From: an uncultured Clostridia bacterium
GTDB taxonomy: Bacteria; Bacillota; Clostridia; Lachnospirales; CAG-274
Assembly (NCBI GenBank): GCA_944384195.1
Contig: CALWSK010000002.1
Span: 124,001 to 188,000 of the forward strand
Length of the DNA: 64,000 nucleotides
Direction: 5' to 3'
Shown here: positions 53,590 through 62,801 of the stretch, in pieces
How the letters are laid out: every line of letters begins with the position of its first letter
Position numbering within the stretch: position 1 is the first letter of the stretch
Program-made: the position numbers and the translations under genes
Notes under the pieces: model-generated
What the model was told of the DNA's origin: nothing
What the model saw: the letters and a program-made list of their open reading frames with translations, nothing else
The model's database searches: none

Positions 53590-56500
53590 TTACATAGGTT
53601 TAATTTTGTTTTCTATAAAATAAATTTCTTCTTCGGTTAAATTATATTTTTTATATAGTTGTTTATCAATTTCTGGGATAGATACATTCCAGTTTATATC
53701 GGAATTATTAGTGAAATCTTGTAAAGGTACAAATTCATAAACATTTTGATAAACATTTTGAGAAGATTTTAAAGTTGATATTAATAATCTAACAAATTTA
53801 GTTTTTAGATAGTTATGTAAATTAAATGCTTCTTCAAATGTTTCAAATTCTCCTATGGGTATGAGAGAGTCAGTACAAGCAGAAAAAGGTTCAGCTATAT
53901 ATGGAGTACCTATTATTTTAAAATCACTTTTAGGGTCTCCTGCCGATTTTGATATAAAAACTTTATATTTTGTAAAGATGTTGTATCCTTTTTTTATAAT
54001 ATCTGGATTTATATATCTTATTATATTGTTTTTACAACGTAGTGGAGAAGAATTTTCAAAATAAGTTTCTTTTGATATTTCATTTACTATATTTTCTTTT
54101 CCAACTATTCCAAAAGCATTTCTACCTTTTGTTATTTTTGTAATAGAAATAAAATTGTTCTTTTTAACTTTTTCAATAATAGGAAAATAATTATTATCTA
54201 CAATTATAATATCTAAACTTTCTTCAAATAAATTTCTTAAATAAGTTTCGTAAATATTATTATAATAATTTGTGAATTCAACTTTACCATTATATTTACT
54301 ACTAAATAAAAAATAATTTATTCCACCTTTTATTTCAACTGTTTTAAACAAATCTTTTTCATTTTTGTAATTAAAAATTTTTAAAAAGTGGTTATTTTCT
54401 TTTAAGTATTTTCTTAATCTTAAAAACGATTTATCTTGTGCATCACCTGTAAACCATCTTGAAGGTGTTATTAATGATACATAATTAGGGTTTAATTCTA
54501 TAGAATTTATTATAAAATATGGGAATAATTGTTTTGCTAAAGACTCATTATTTTTTCCGCCTATATTTTCTTGATATGGTGGATTTCCTACTACTGCATC
54601 AAATTTCATTTCTTTTTCTTTTGCCTCCTTCCAATATTTAGGGTTAAGTACTTTTTCTATAAATTGTTTTGATTTATTTTGCATCATATTTACAATATTA
54701 TCAAAATAATGTGATTTAACTGTTATATTTTTAAAACCAGATAAAGTCCTATTTGTTATCTGTTTAGCCATACTTGTTTTACATATTACAAATATATTAT
54801 TTTCTATTGTTTCTTTCCAAAGTTCTTCTTCTAAATCTTTTGTTAGCTCTTCATCATTATATTTTGAACATCTTTCCATAAATATACTATAAGCTATATA
54901 TAAAGGATATAAACCTGTTTTTGAATTTATCTCTAAAATTTTTGCGTTTATATTAGATAGAGTATCTTCTGTTACTTTTCCTTGATTTATATATCTAGGT
55001 TTATCTATAGGCATATTATATTCTAAATCAAAAAAGTTATATCCGCCTAAACAGTCCCCAAGGTGCATATTTACTACTCGCCAAGGTGTAAGTACTGTTT
55101 CTTTATCAGGATTTTTAAATGTTGAAAATAAATCTGTAATTACTTTTATTCTATCTAAAATAGGTAGGGTATCTGCTTGTTTAGTTGTGTCTCTTATTTT
55201 TTTACCTGCCTCTATAAATATTTCTTTATCATAATATTTAATAAATTTTTTAAATAGCTCTCTTGTTACTTTCTTGGGCATAAATTCTTCCCAAGATTTA
55301 TCATCTATTATTTCACTATTTAAAAAATCTTCTATATGTAAATCTTTTTCTACTGGAATATCTGCTCCATATATTATTAAAGGCATTCTTATGGATATAG
55401 CCCTTAATATTTTTATAGCATTTTTTTTATTTTCATTTAGGTTTTTAAATTCTTCTAATGCTATTTTTTCTTCTTCTGTTAAACTTGATTTTTTCTTTTT
55501 ATCTTTTTGTTTTAATTTTTCGTATTCTTCTTCGGTAAAGCCTTGTTCATTTATAGTTATATTTTTTAAATTACCTTGCGATTTACTACTTCCTAATATT
55601 TTACTTATTTCTTTAAAGTCTTTTATTTCTACATCAGTTAATTTTAAGAGTTCATCATTATAAAGTTTTGAATCTTCAAAGCCACTAGATACTACTTTTT
55701 CTGCATATACTTTTTTTAGTTGTCTTAGTAGCTTAGTTGTATCATAAAGTCTCATACTTGTCCCATCTATAGATATTACTGGACAGAAGTTTAAAAACTC
55801 TCCTAATATTTTTCTATCATTCTCTTGTGTTTTTCCAGCCTTGGTAGATATTGCTATAGAGTGAGCTATCATTTTTAATGCTCTATCTGGTGCAAAGTCA
55901 AAAACATAACAATATTTTTTTATCATACCATCTTTATTACAAGGGGATTGAACACGGAAAATTGTTTGTAGATATGTAGATGCCGAAGTTGAATGAGAAC
56001 CAGAAAGCATAAACACAGCAGTCCATTCTGGAATTGTAACGCCTGTTGTTAGTCTACCACAAGATAGAGTTATTGTATAGCTATCATCTGCATTTGCTAT
56101 AGCAGTTTGTACTTTTTCTAAGGCGTCTTTTGATTCTTCTTCTTCGTCACCATCTCCTGCTACATTTACTATATTAAAAGAACCATTTCCAAAAACAGAA
56201 TGACTTTTTAAAAGTTTGCTAAGAGCTTTTGCCTCTTTAACTCCTGGTAATACCCAAAGCGTATGTTTAAATAGATTTCTATATTCTTCATTTGAAAAAG
56301 GATAATTACTATTTTTATCTTCTTTTGTTATAAGATTTAAAAAACTAATAATATCTTCTTCGTGGATAAAATCGCCAAAGTTTTTATTATTTGGAATTTT
56401 ATTTGAATCTTCATTAGTATAGACTCTAAAAAATTCTTTAAAATTAAATGCTTTATTTTCTAATTGATTATAGAGGTTTTTACTAATCATTTTACCAATA

Positions 56501-57594
56501 TCATATGTAAAAATTTTTAGTTCTGGAAGTTCGTCATATGGATTTGAGTCGCCAAAATTTTCTATATTCCAATTAGTTTTTGCTTTTTGTTCCATAACAT
56601 AGTCCCAAGTATATATATTGTCTTTTTCATAATCCCCAAGTATGTTAAATGGTGTTCCAGATAGTGTTAAATATTTTGTTTTTTCTTTTAAAATATTTTT
56701 TATTACTTCTTCTCCTAAATTTGTTTTTGTTCCTTCGTGTGCTTCATCTACTATAAGAAAGTCCCAATCTAAGTCAAAAATAGCTTGATTTTTACTGAAT
56801 TTACCGCCTATAGTATCAGAACCCCTTAAGTCTTGTATAGATGCAAAATAAATAAAATTTTTATTTATTTCTAACAATTCTTTTATATCTTGATATCCTG
56901 TGTTTTTAGAACCATAAATGTAATCACCATTAGTAAATATTTTTTTAAAATCTTCATACCATCCATTATCTACAACAGGGCGATGAGTTATTATAATACT
57001 TTTTTTAAATTTTTTTTCTTTTATGAGTTGTAAAGCAGTTATAGTTTTTCCAAAGCGCATTTTTGCATTCCAAAGCATTTTATTATTATTTTTAAATACT
57101 TCTTTTGTTTTTTTAATAGCTTCTTCTTGTTCTGGTCTTAAAATTATTTTTTGTTTTATAGGCTTTATATTTTGGTTTGATAAATTTTTTTCATTATTTT
57201 TGACTGCTTTTATACTTGCAATAACTGTTTCTAAATCTACTTCAAACCATTCTCTACCAGTAGTACCAGAAAAATTTTTCTTATTTATTCCAGAATTTTC
57301 TAAAACATTATGAACTTGATAATCTCTAAATGATTTTAACTCTACGTTATGATTATATACTGCTAATTCGGTATGTAATAATTCAAAACTTATTCCTACA
57401 GTATTTGTATATTCTTTAATACGTTTTTTAGCAACTTCATTTAATTCTTTGGAATTTTCTTTTAATTCATCAATAGGGGTATTTGTTCTTAAAGTTGTAT
57501 CTCCTATTTTTAATGCGTTTTTATGTGTTTCTAAATTTATTCTAAAAACATAAATTACTTTATATTCAAAGCAAGGTGTAAAAAATTTATTCAT
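53590..57594 (-). CDS. restriction-type fusion: GIY-YIG-like nuclease, SF2 helicase, methyltransferase motif IV and target domain
   Basis: In 1334 aa: residues about 12-95 look like a GIY-YIG/T5orf172 nuclease (IYVFRINLETHKNALKIGDTT). A superfamily 2 helicase follows, with Walker A AKMRFGKT at 177-184, VDEAHEG around 282-288, TLSGTPF, and the motif VI region LQTIFRVQSPC. A long linker has a coiled coil. The Eco57I-like NPPY motif (FDAVVGNPPYQ) is at about 1004-1007, then a target-recognition-like region to the end. No SAM motif I (xExGxG type) is seen upstream of NPPY; that motif is in the preceding gene. Probably DNA restriction against phage. Confidence 0.85.
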   Translation of the reverse strand: MNKFFTPCFEYKVIYVFRINLETHKNALKIGDTTLRTNTPIDELKENSKELNEVAKKRIKEYTNTVGISFELLHTELAVYNHNVELKSFRDYQVHNVLENSGINKKNFSGTTGREWFEVDLETVIASIKAVKNNEKNLSNQNIKPIKQKIILRPEQEEAIKKTKEVFKNNNKMLWNAKMRFGKTITALQLIKEKKFKKSIIITHRPVVDNGWYEDFKKIFTNGDYIYGSKNTGYQDIKELLEINKNFIYFASIQDLRGSDTIGGKFSKNQAIFDLDWDFLIVDEAHEGTKTNLGEEVIKNILKEKTKYLTLSGTPFNILGDYEKDNIYTWDYVMEQKAKTNWNIENFGDSNPYDELPELKIFTYDIGKMISKNLYNQLENKAFNFKEFFRVYTNEDSNKIPNNKNFGDFIHEEDIISFLNLITKEDKNSNYPFSNEEYRNLFKHTLWVLPGVKEAKALSKLLKSHSVFGNGSFNIVNVAGDGDEEEESKDALEKVQTAIANADDSYTITLSCGRLTTGVTIPEWTAVFMLSGSHSTSASTYLQTIFRVQSPCNKDGMIKKYCYVFDFAPDRALKMIAHSIAISTKAGKTQENDRKILGEFLNFCPVISIDGTSMRLYDTTKLLRQLKKVYAEKVVSSGFEDSKLYNDELLKLTDVEIKDFKEISKILGSSKSQGNLKNITINEQGFTEEEYEKLKQKDKKKKSSLTEEEKIALEEFKNLNENKKNAIKILRAISIRMPLIIYGADIPVEKDLHIEDFLNSEIIDDKSWEEFMPKKVTRELFKKFIKYYDKEIFIEAGKKIRDTTKQADTLPILDRIKVITDLFSTFKNPDKETVLTPWRVVNMHLGDCLGGYNFFDLEYNMPIDKPRYINQGKVTEDTLSNINAKILEINSKTGLYPLYIAYSIFMERCSKYNDEELTKDLEEELWKETIENNIFVICKTSMAKQITNRTLSGFKNITVKSHYFDNIVNMMQNKSKQFIEKVLNPKYWKEAKEKEMKFDAVVGNPPYQENIGGKNNESLAKQLFPYFIINSIELNPNYVSLITPSRWFTGDAQDKSFLRLRKYLKENNHFLKIFNYKNEKDLFKTVEIKGGINYFLFSSKYNGKVEFTNYYNNIYETYLRNLFEESLDIIIVDNNYFPIIEKVKKNNFISITKITKGRNAFGIVGKENIVNEISKETYFENSSPLRCKNNIIRYINPDIIKKGYNIFTKYKVFISKSAGDPKSDFKIIGTPYIAEPFSACTDSLIPIGEFETFEEAFNLHNYLKTKFVRLLISTLKSSQNVYQNVYEFVPLQDFTNNSDINWNVSIPEIDKQLYKKYNLTEEEIYFIENKIKPM

Positions 57595-58525
57595 AGTTGG
57601 CTCCCTTTATTAAATCCGAAAAATAGATACTTTTATTTAATTTCCAATCCATAATTTTACATTTTATAGACGTTTTATTTTCAATTTTATTTTCCGTATA
57701 ATCAAAAATAGTAGTTTGTGTAGCTTCTTCAAAAATTTCTTCAAATGGTATACAAAATGTTAAACCATTCATTTGCCATATATTCCAAGATAGTATTTTT
57801 GCTATTTCTTTTAAAATAGTGTTATTTGGTAGTTTATTAAATAGGTATTCATAATATTCAATAAATGTTAACAATAAATTATATCTTGCTATTAGAAGAT
57901 TATCTCCTTGAAATTCATAACCATATATATTTTTATATGCTATAATACACCATTTTAACCAATCGTCTTCATTATAGGTATTTTCTGTTATAACTCTTAA
58001 TTTTCTATCTAAAAATCCTATCCTATCTTTTAAAGGAATTTTTTCCCCGCTTACTGAATCATATCTACTTGTTAAATAAGGTGCTTCTCCACAAGCTATT
58101 TCTAGTCTTGTTGAGTTTACATAATCTTGCCAAGTTTTACCTTTAATATTTGAAAATGAAATTTTATGCTCTATTGTATCCCAACCATTATCTTTTTCAA
58201 TATTAAAAATATTTTTAGCTTTAAACCATTGTTCATCTATTAAATTATTTTGTTTATTACATATCCAAGAAGGAGTAAATACTTCGGCTTTATTTTTGGT
58301 TCTTTTATCTTGAAAAAATTTATCCTTCTGATTTCTTGTTTTTAATATGTCCTTATTATTACTCAAAATAAGATTTAATTTAATTTCTTTTCTTTTGTTA
58401 TATTCCGAGCCATACTCTTCATAATTATTTGTAGCCCAGATAATATTTTTTTTAGTAGTTCTATCTTTTAATAAAATATTTAAAATTTTTGTATCTATAT
58501 TAAATATATTTTTTATAATATCCAT
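57587..58525 (-). CDS. restriction subunit M: methyltransferase motifs X and I
   Basis: The 312-aa protein carries AEVFTPSWICN (80-90), matching motif X of gamma-type N6-adenine methyltransferases. It also has RLEIACGEAPYLTSRYD (140-156), matching motif I (SAM binding). Later GYEFQGDNLLIARYNLLLTF is typical of this family. It lacks NPPY (motif IV), found in the 1334-aa protein whose start overlaps its end by 8 bp. The two gene products together would complete one methyltransferase. Confidence 0.83.
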   Translation of the reverse strand: MDIIKNIFNIDTKILNILLKDRTTKKNIIWATNNYEEYGSEYNKRKEIKLNLILSNNKDILKTRNQKDKFFQDKRTKNKAEVFTPSWICNKQNNLIDEQWFKAKNIFNIEKDNGWDTIEHKISFSNIKGKTWQDYVNSTRLEIACGEAPYLTSRYDSVSGEKIPLKDRIGFLDRKLRVITENTYNEDDWLKWCIIAYKNIYGYEFQGDNLLIARYNLLLTFIEYYEYLFNKLPNNTILKEIAKILSWNIWQMNGLTFCIPFEEIFEEATQTTIFDYTENKIENKTSIKCKIMDWKLNKSIYFSDLIKGANYE

Positions 58526-58557
58526 TTGCTCAATCCTTTAATTATTATTTATTATAA

Positions 58558-59181
58558 TTATAACATATTTTTTAAAAAATGGTTATTTTCTTGTAAATTT
58601 TTATATAGCGTATATGTTATATATGTCTTATCTTTGCTATCTATATTAAAGTGTTTACTAAGGTATGAAAGGGAGTGTCTTTTTAGGTTGTATGTTTGTT
58701 TCAAGAGATATTTTAAATCTAATATTGAATTTGTGATTTCTTGTCCTAAAGTTTTTGTTATATTTATTAGACTTATAATTGAGCTTATATTATAGATAAC
58801 TAAAGGTAAATCTCTTATGAATAGAGTTAATATATTTAAAAATGATTCTAAAGAGCTAGTATTTTCTAAATTTATAGATGATAATTTTTTTAAAGCATGT
58901 GGTGGAATAGGGTTTTTTGGCTTTATATAGCTTTCTAACTTGCTATCTATATTATTATTTATTATTTTTAGAGCAGATATATATATTATTTCTTTATCTT
59001 CTGAAGTAGAATTTATTTCTTCTATATTTAGGACTATATAGTTATTAAAATTAGGATATGTTGTAATATTATATTTAGCATTATCCTCTTTTTTTATTGT
59101 CCTAGATTTATTATACACATAGTAGTCTGTATTATCTAAATTAGATTTTTTTATAAGATTATTTAAAGAATTTTTATTCAA
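58558..59181 (-). CDS. DnaQ-fold exonuclease-like protein lacking catalytic residues
   Basis: The 207-aa protein aligns by pattern with DnaQ/DEDDh exonucleases. ExoI strand is YIVLNIEEI (Asn52 where Asp is needed; Glu54 kept), then IYISALKIINN and SYIKPKNPIPPHALKKLSSI. The ExoII region LPLVIYNISSIISLI has no Asp. The ExoIII region SLSYLSKHFNIDSKDKTYITYTLYKN has no His-x4-Asp. It is probably a binding rather than cutting protein. TTG start after AAAGGAG. It is first in a likely operon with the restriction pair (32-bp gap). Confidence 0.65.
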   Translation of the reverse strand: MNKNSLNNLIKKSNLDNTDYYVYNKSRTIKKEDNAKYNITTYPNFNNYIVLNIEEINSTSEDKEIIYISALKIINNNIDSKLESYIKPKNPIPPHALKKLSSINLENTSSLESFLNILTLFIRDLPLVIYNISSIISLINITKTLGQEITNSILDLKYLLKQTYNLKRHSLSYLSKHFNIDSKDKTYITYTLYKNLQENNHFLKNML

Positions 59182-59295
59182 GATTTATTCTCCTTTATAT
59201 GTTTTTATTTTAGATATATATAATTATTTTATCATTAAATGTAAAAAAGTAAAGGAATATAAGATAAAAGGGGAGATTTAAGCATTTGATTTAAG

Positions 59296-59324
59296 TTGAT
59301 AAATAAAGCTATATTAAGTATTAT
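59296..59324 (+). promoter_or_regulatory. possible sigma-A-type promoter of the spoIIA operon
   Basis: TTGATA (59296-59301), 17 bp, TATTAT (59319-59324), 30 bp ahead of spoIIAA. In B. subtilis this operon uses sigma-H; I did not find a convincing sigma-H site, so this is weak. Confidence 0.35.
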
Positions 59325-59353
59325 ATTAATATAAAAATAAAGGAGGTTATTTT

Positions 59354-59689
59354 GTGAAACTTGAATGTAAAAAAATAGATAGAAATTTAATTGTTAAAAT
59401 GACTGGTGAGATAGACCACCATTATGCACAAGATATAAGAGAAAAAATAGATAGAGAATATAAAAAGCAAGCCTGCAATAATATAATTTTAGATTTTAGC
59501 GGAGTAAATTTTATGGATAGTTCTGGGATAGGAATGATAATAGGTAGATATAAGCTTGCTAGCGAAAAAGGAGGCAAAGTAGTAGCTTTTGGGCTTGTAG
59601 ATAATGCAAAGAGAATATTTGATATGTCTGGGCTTAATAGACTAATAAATTGTTATAATACAAAAGAAGAAGCTATAAATAGTTTATAG
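59354..59689 (+). CDS. spoIIAA: anti-sigma-F factor antagonist SpoIIAA
   Basis: The 111-aa STAS-domain protein releases sigma-F from SpoIIAB. The phosphorylated serine is in FMDSSGIGMIIGRYK, and the start LECKKIDRNLIVKMTGEIDHHYA is typical. GTG start after AAGGAGGT. First of spoIIAA-spoIIAB-sigF. Confidence 0.96.
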   Translation: MKLECKKIDRNLIVKMTGEIDHHYAQDIREKIDREYKKQACNNIILDFSGVNFMDSSGIGMIIGRYKLASEKGGKVVAFGLVDNAKRIFDMSGLNRLINCYNTKEEAINSL

Positions 59690-59700
59690 GAGGATAAAAA

Positions 59701-60129
59701 ATGCAGTATGATAATAAAGTTAGCTTAATATTTGATGCTAATTCTAAGAATGAGGCTTTTGCTAGAGTTAGTGTTGCATCTTTTGTTATGCAACTAAATC
59801 CAACTTTAGAAGAAATAGAAGATATAAAAATGGCTGTATCTGAAGCCGTAACAAATGCTATAATACACGGATATGAAAATATGGAAGGACAAGTCTTTAT
59901 AAATTGTAAGATAAAAGATAGGACTCTATATATAGAAATTGAAGATAAAGGGAAGGGCATAGAGAATTTAGAAGAAGCTATGCAACCACTTTATACTTCA
60001 AAGCCAGATATGGAGCGTTCTGGTATGGGCTTTACCGTGATGGAAGCATTTATGGATAATATAAAGGTGGAAACAAGCCTTAGTAATGGTACTAAGATAT
60101 ATATGGATAAGAAAATAAAAAAACATTAG
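59701..60129 (+). CDS. spoIIAB: anti-sigma-F factor / serine kinase SpoIIAB
   Basis: The 142-aa GHKL kinase holds sigma-F inactive and phosphorylates SpoIIAA. N-box MAVSEAVTNAIIHGYE, G1 IEDKGKGI, and the G2-like SGMGFTVMEAFMD are all present. AGGAGG site, 11 bp after spoIIAA. Confidence 0.96.
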   Translation: MQYDNKVSLIFDANSKNEAFARVSVASFVMQLNPTLEEIEDIKMAVSEAVTNAIIHGYENMEGQVFINCKIKDRTLYIEIEDKGKGIENLEEAMQPLYTSKPDMERSGMGFTVMEAFMDNIKVETSLSNGTKIYMDKKIKKH

Positions 60130-60145
60130 TATAAGGAGGTACTTT

Positions 60146-60865
60146 ATGGAAGAAGAAGTATTAAACCTTATAAAATTAGCTCAAGAGGGAGATGAAGAAG
60201 CTACTAAAATATTAATAGAAGAAAATTCTGGGCTTATATGGAGTATAGTAAGAAGATTTTTAAACAGGGGATATGATGGAGAAGATTTATTTCAAATAGG
60301 TTCTATAGGGTTATTAAAATGTATAAAAAAATTTGATTTATCTTATGAGGTAAAGTTTTCTACATATGCTGTTCCTATGATAATGGGGGAGATAAAAAGA
60401 TTTTTAAGAGATGACGGAATTATAAAAGTATCTAGAACTCTTAAAGAAACAGCAACAAAAGCTAAATATATTAAAGATTTATTAACCAAGCAAAACAATG
60501 AAGAACCAACAATAAATGAAATAGCTAATGCTCTAGGAGTAGAACCGCAAGAGGTATTGCTTGCTCTAGATTCTGATAAAGACGTGGAATCTTTATATAG
60601 CACTGTGTATCAAAATGATGGAAAGAGCGTTTATCTTATAGATAAGCTAGAGAATAAGGGCGATAGCCAAGAAAATATAGTAGAGAATATAGTATTAAAA
60701 GATATTATAAAAGGGCTAGAACCTAGAGAAAAGCAAATAATTAATCTTAGATATTATCAGGATAAAACTCAAAGCCAAGTAGCAAAGGAAATAGGTGTAT
60801 CACAAGTCCAAGTATCTAGGATAGAAAAGAAAATATTAGCAAAAATACGAGAGGGATTTGGTTAA
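60146..60865 (+). CDS. sigF: RNA polymerase sporulation sigma factor sigma-F
   Basis: The 239-aa sigma-70 protein starts the forespore programme. Region 2 is GEDLFQIGSIGLLKCIKKFDLSYEVKFSTYAVPMIMGEIKRFLRDDG, region 3 GIIKVSRTLKETA, and region 4 SQVAKEIGVSQVQVSRIEKKIL. Ribosome site AAGGAGG. It is followed by a possible small gene and not by spoVA genes. Confidence 0.96.
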   Translation: MEEEVLNLIKLAQEGDEEATKILIEENSGLIWSIVRRFLNRGYDGEDLFQIGSIGLLKCIKKFDLSYEVKFSTYAVPMIMGEIKRFLRDDGIIKVSRTLKETATKAKYIKDLLTKQNNEEPTINEIANALGVEPQEVLLALDSDKDVESLYSTVYQNDGKSVYLIDKLENKGDSQENIVENIVLKDIIKGLEPREKQIINLRYYQDKTQSQVAKEIGVSQVQVSRIEKKILAKIREGFG

Positions 60866-60895
60866 TTAAATATAGAATAAAAGGGGTTTAAAAAT

Positions 60896-60994
60896 ATCAA
60901 TTTAAAACAAAAAAATTTTTTAGGTAGTCATTTAGCACATAGAAAGAATAATATATTAAGCAAGTTATACAAAGATAATATAATAAATTTATGA
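60896..60994 (+). other. possible 32-aa protein starting at ATC
   Basis: Starting at ATC 60896, 9 nt after AAGGGG, a frame encodes (M)NLKQKNFLGSHLAHRKNNIL... and ends at a TGA. It has no canonical start but reads like a protein, 30 bp after sigF and on the same strand. It could equally be chance; the 217-bp gap to the next gene holds otherwise only a promoter. Confidence 0.25.
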
Positions 60995-60998
60995 TTTA

Positions 60999-61027
60999 TT
61001 GACTTTTTAACATATGAAATATAAGAT
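60999..61027 (+). promoter_or_regulatory. candidate promoter of the DUF6106 gene
   Basis: TTGACT (60999-61004), 17-bp spacer, TAAGAT (61022-61027). Confidence 0.4.
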
Positions 61028-61082
61028 TATAATATACTAAATGTAAGTTAGATTAAATTTCATGACAACTGAGGTGAAGTAT

Positions 61083-61577
61083 TTGAATACATTTTATGAA
61101 CAATTTATATCTAAAGACTACAAGGGAAAGCCTAATGCTATAAACATAATAAGCAAAGGTGTTTTATTATTTTCAATAGGAATGTTTGCTGCTTTAGGTA
61201 TATTAGGTATATTTGTAGCTATACCAGGACTTATAATTTTTGCTATTTTAGAAATTTTTTTAGCTAATAATTTTTTAGAGTATGAATATGAATATTATGA
61301 CAGAGAAATAGTTATATCTAAAATAATAGGTAAAAAAAGAAGAAAGGTATTAGGCAATATATCTACAGGAAATATCATAAAAGTTTCTACAGATATTGAA
61401 GCTTCTAAAAAGGAAGGAAAAATTATAAGATGTACAGCACCTTCAATGAACCTTAAAGAAGTGGTTATTTTTGCAAACGATAAAAATAATCAAAAAGTAG
61501 GATATTTAATGGGACTTGATGATAATCTTTATTCCATATTGAAAAAGGATAATCCAAATTTATTTAATTATATTTAA
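61083..61577 (+). CDS. DUF6106 family membrane protein
   Basis: From the TTG at 61083 (after GAGGTGAAG) the protein is 164 aa: NTFYEQFISKDYKGKPNA, two membrane helices (about 22-40 and 43-61), then a soluble domain with EYYDREIVISKIIGKKRRKVLG. The ATG at 61062 lacks a ribosome site. DUF6106-type proteins are known mainly from Clostridia; function unknown. Confidence 0.75.
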   Translation: MNTFYEQFISKDYKGKPNAINIISKGVLLFSIGMFAALGILGIFVAIPGLIIFAILEIFLANNFLEYEYEYYDREIVISKIIGKKRRKVLGNISTGNIIKVSTDIEASKKEGKIIRCTAPSMNLKEVVIFANDKNNQKVGYLMGLDDNLYSILKKDNPNLFNYI

Positions 61578-61603
61578 AATATTATTTTTTGGAGGTAGTG
61601 AAA

Positions 61604-62728
61604 ATGGCAGGACTAAAACTTAGAAATATTGTTAAAAGATATGATAATGGTTTTGAAGCGGTTAAAAATTTTAACTTAGAAATAGAAGATAGAGAGTTTA
61701 TTGTTTTTGTAGGACCTTCTGGTTGTGGTAAATCTACAACTCTTAGAATGATTGCGGGGCTTGAAGAGATAAGTAGCGGGGAGCTTTATATAGGAGATAG
61801 AATTGTAAATGACGTTGCTCCTAAAGATAGAAATATAGCTATGGTTTTCCAAAACTATGCCCTCTATCCTCATATGACAGTATATGATAATATGGCATTT
61901 GCCTTAAAAATTAGAAAAACTCCTAAAGAAGAAATAGATAAAAAGGTTAGAGCAGCAGCAGCTATTTTGGATATAGAGCATCTTTTAGACAGAAAACCTA
62001 AGGCTTTATCTGGTGGGCAAAGACAAAGGGTAGCTATGGGACGTGCTATAGTGCGCAGTCCAGAAGTATTCCTTATGGACGAACCATTATCTAACCTTGA
62101 TGCTAAGCTTAGAGGACAAATGCGTATAGAAATTGCTAAGCTTTATCAAGAACTTAATACTACATTTATATATGTTACTCACGACCAAACAGAAGCAATG
62201 ACTTTAGGAACTAGAATTGTAGTTATGAAAGATGGAATTATCCAACAAGTAGATTCTCCTAAGGAAATATATGAAAATCCTCAAAATATATTTGTAGCAG
62301 GATTTATAGGTATGCCTCAAATGAATTTCTTAGACACATCTATTATTGAAGATGGTGGAAAAGTTTTAGTAAATATTTTAGGTAAAACATTAGAATTATC
62401 TAAAGAAAAGCAAGATGTTTTAAGAAAAGATGGTTATATTGGAAAAGATGTAATATTAGGTATAAGACCAGAGAATATAAAATGTATTATAAACGATGTT
62501 ACTCCTAATGGAAATACTGTATTTAAATCTAGAATAGAAGTTTATGAAAACTTAGGGGCAGAAACTTTTCTACATATAGAAGAGAATAAAAAACAAATAG
62601 TTATTAAAACTGCTACGGCAGATAATGCTCCTACAAGTGGAGACATAGAATATATGTTTGACCTTAATAAAGTTTATTTATTTGATAAACAAACAGAAGA
62701 AACTATTTTCAATAAGAAAAATAAATAA
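61604..62728 (+). CDS. ugpC: sugar ABC transporter ATPase (UgpC/MsmK/MalK type)
   Basis: The 374-aa ATPase energises carbohydrate importers. Walker A GPSGCGKSTT, Q-loop MVFQNYALYPHMTV, signature LSGGQRQRVAMGRA, Walker B VFLMDEPLSNLDA, and H-loop YVTHDQTEA are present, followed by MalK-type TOBE/OB domains (about 245-374). No permease or binding-protein gene is beside it, as for shared MsmK-type ATPases that serve several importers. Start at 61604 after TGGAGGTAG. Confidence 0.94.
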   Translation: MAGLKLRNIVKRYDNGFEAVKNFNLEIEDREFIVFVGPSGCGKSTTLRMIAGLEEISSGELYIGDRIVNDVAPKDRNIAMVFQNYALYPHMTVYDNMAFALKIRKTPKEEIDKKVRAAAAILDIEHLLDRKPKALSGGQRQRVAMGRAIVRSPEVFLMDEPLSNLDAKLRGQMRIEIAKLYQELNTTFIYVTHDQTEAMTLGTRIVVMKDGIIQQVDSPKEIYENPQNIFVAGFIGMPQMNFLDTSIIEDGGKVLVNILGKTLELSKEKQDVLRKDGYIGKDVILGIRPENIKCIINDVTPNGNTVFKSRIEVYENLGAETFLHIEENKKQIVIKTATADNAPTSGDIEYMFDLNKVYLFDKQTEETIFNKKNK

Positions 62729-62730
62729 TA

Positions 62731-62760
62731 AAAAAGGTGTAGATTTTCTACACCTTTTTT
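62731..62760. terminator. bidirectional terminator between ugpC and bioA
   Basis: AAAAAGGTGTAGA pairs with TCTACACCTTTTT around a short T loop. Confidence 0.9.
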
Positions 62761-62801
62761 GTAATTTAAAAAAGATTAAAAATAAACTTTGCATAAAATA
62801 T

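Noticed and set aside
55274..55663. 129-aa plus-strand frame inside the restriction gene
   Set aside because: Hydrophobic Phe/Ser-rich shadow of a charged coiled-coil region in the real gene.
53590..59181. Restriction-type operon as part of the phage's own late module
   Set aside because: It is on the opposite strand beyond a strong terminator and has no structural features; a neighbouring defence operon fits better, although joint acquisition remains possible.
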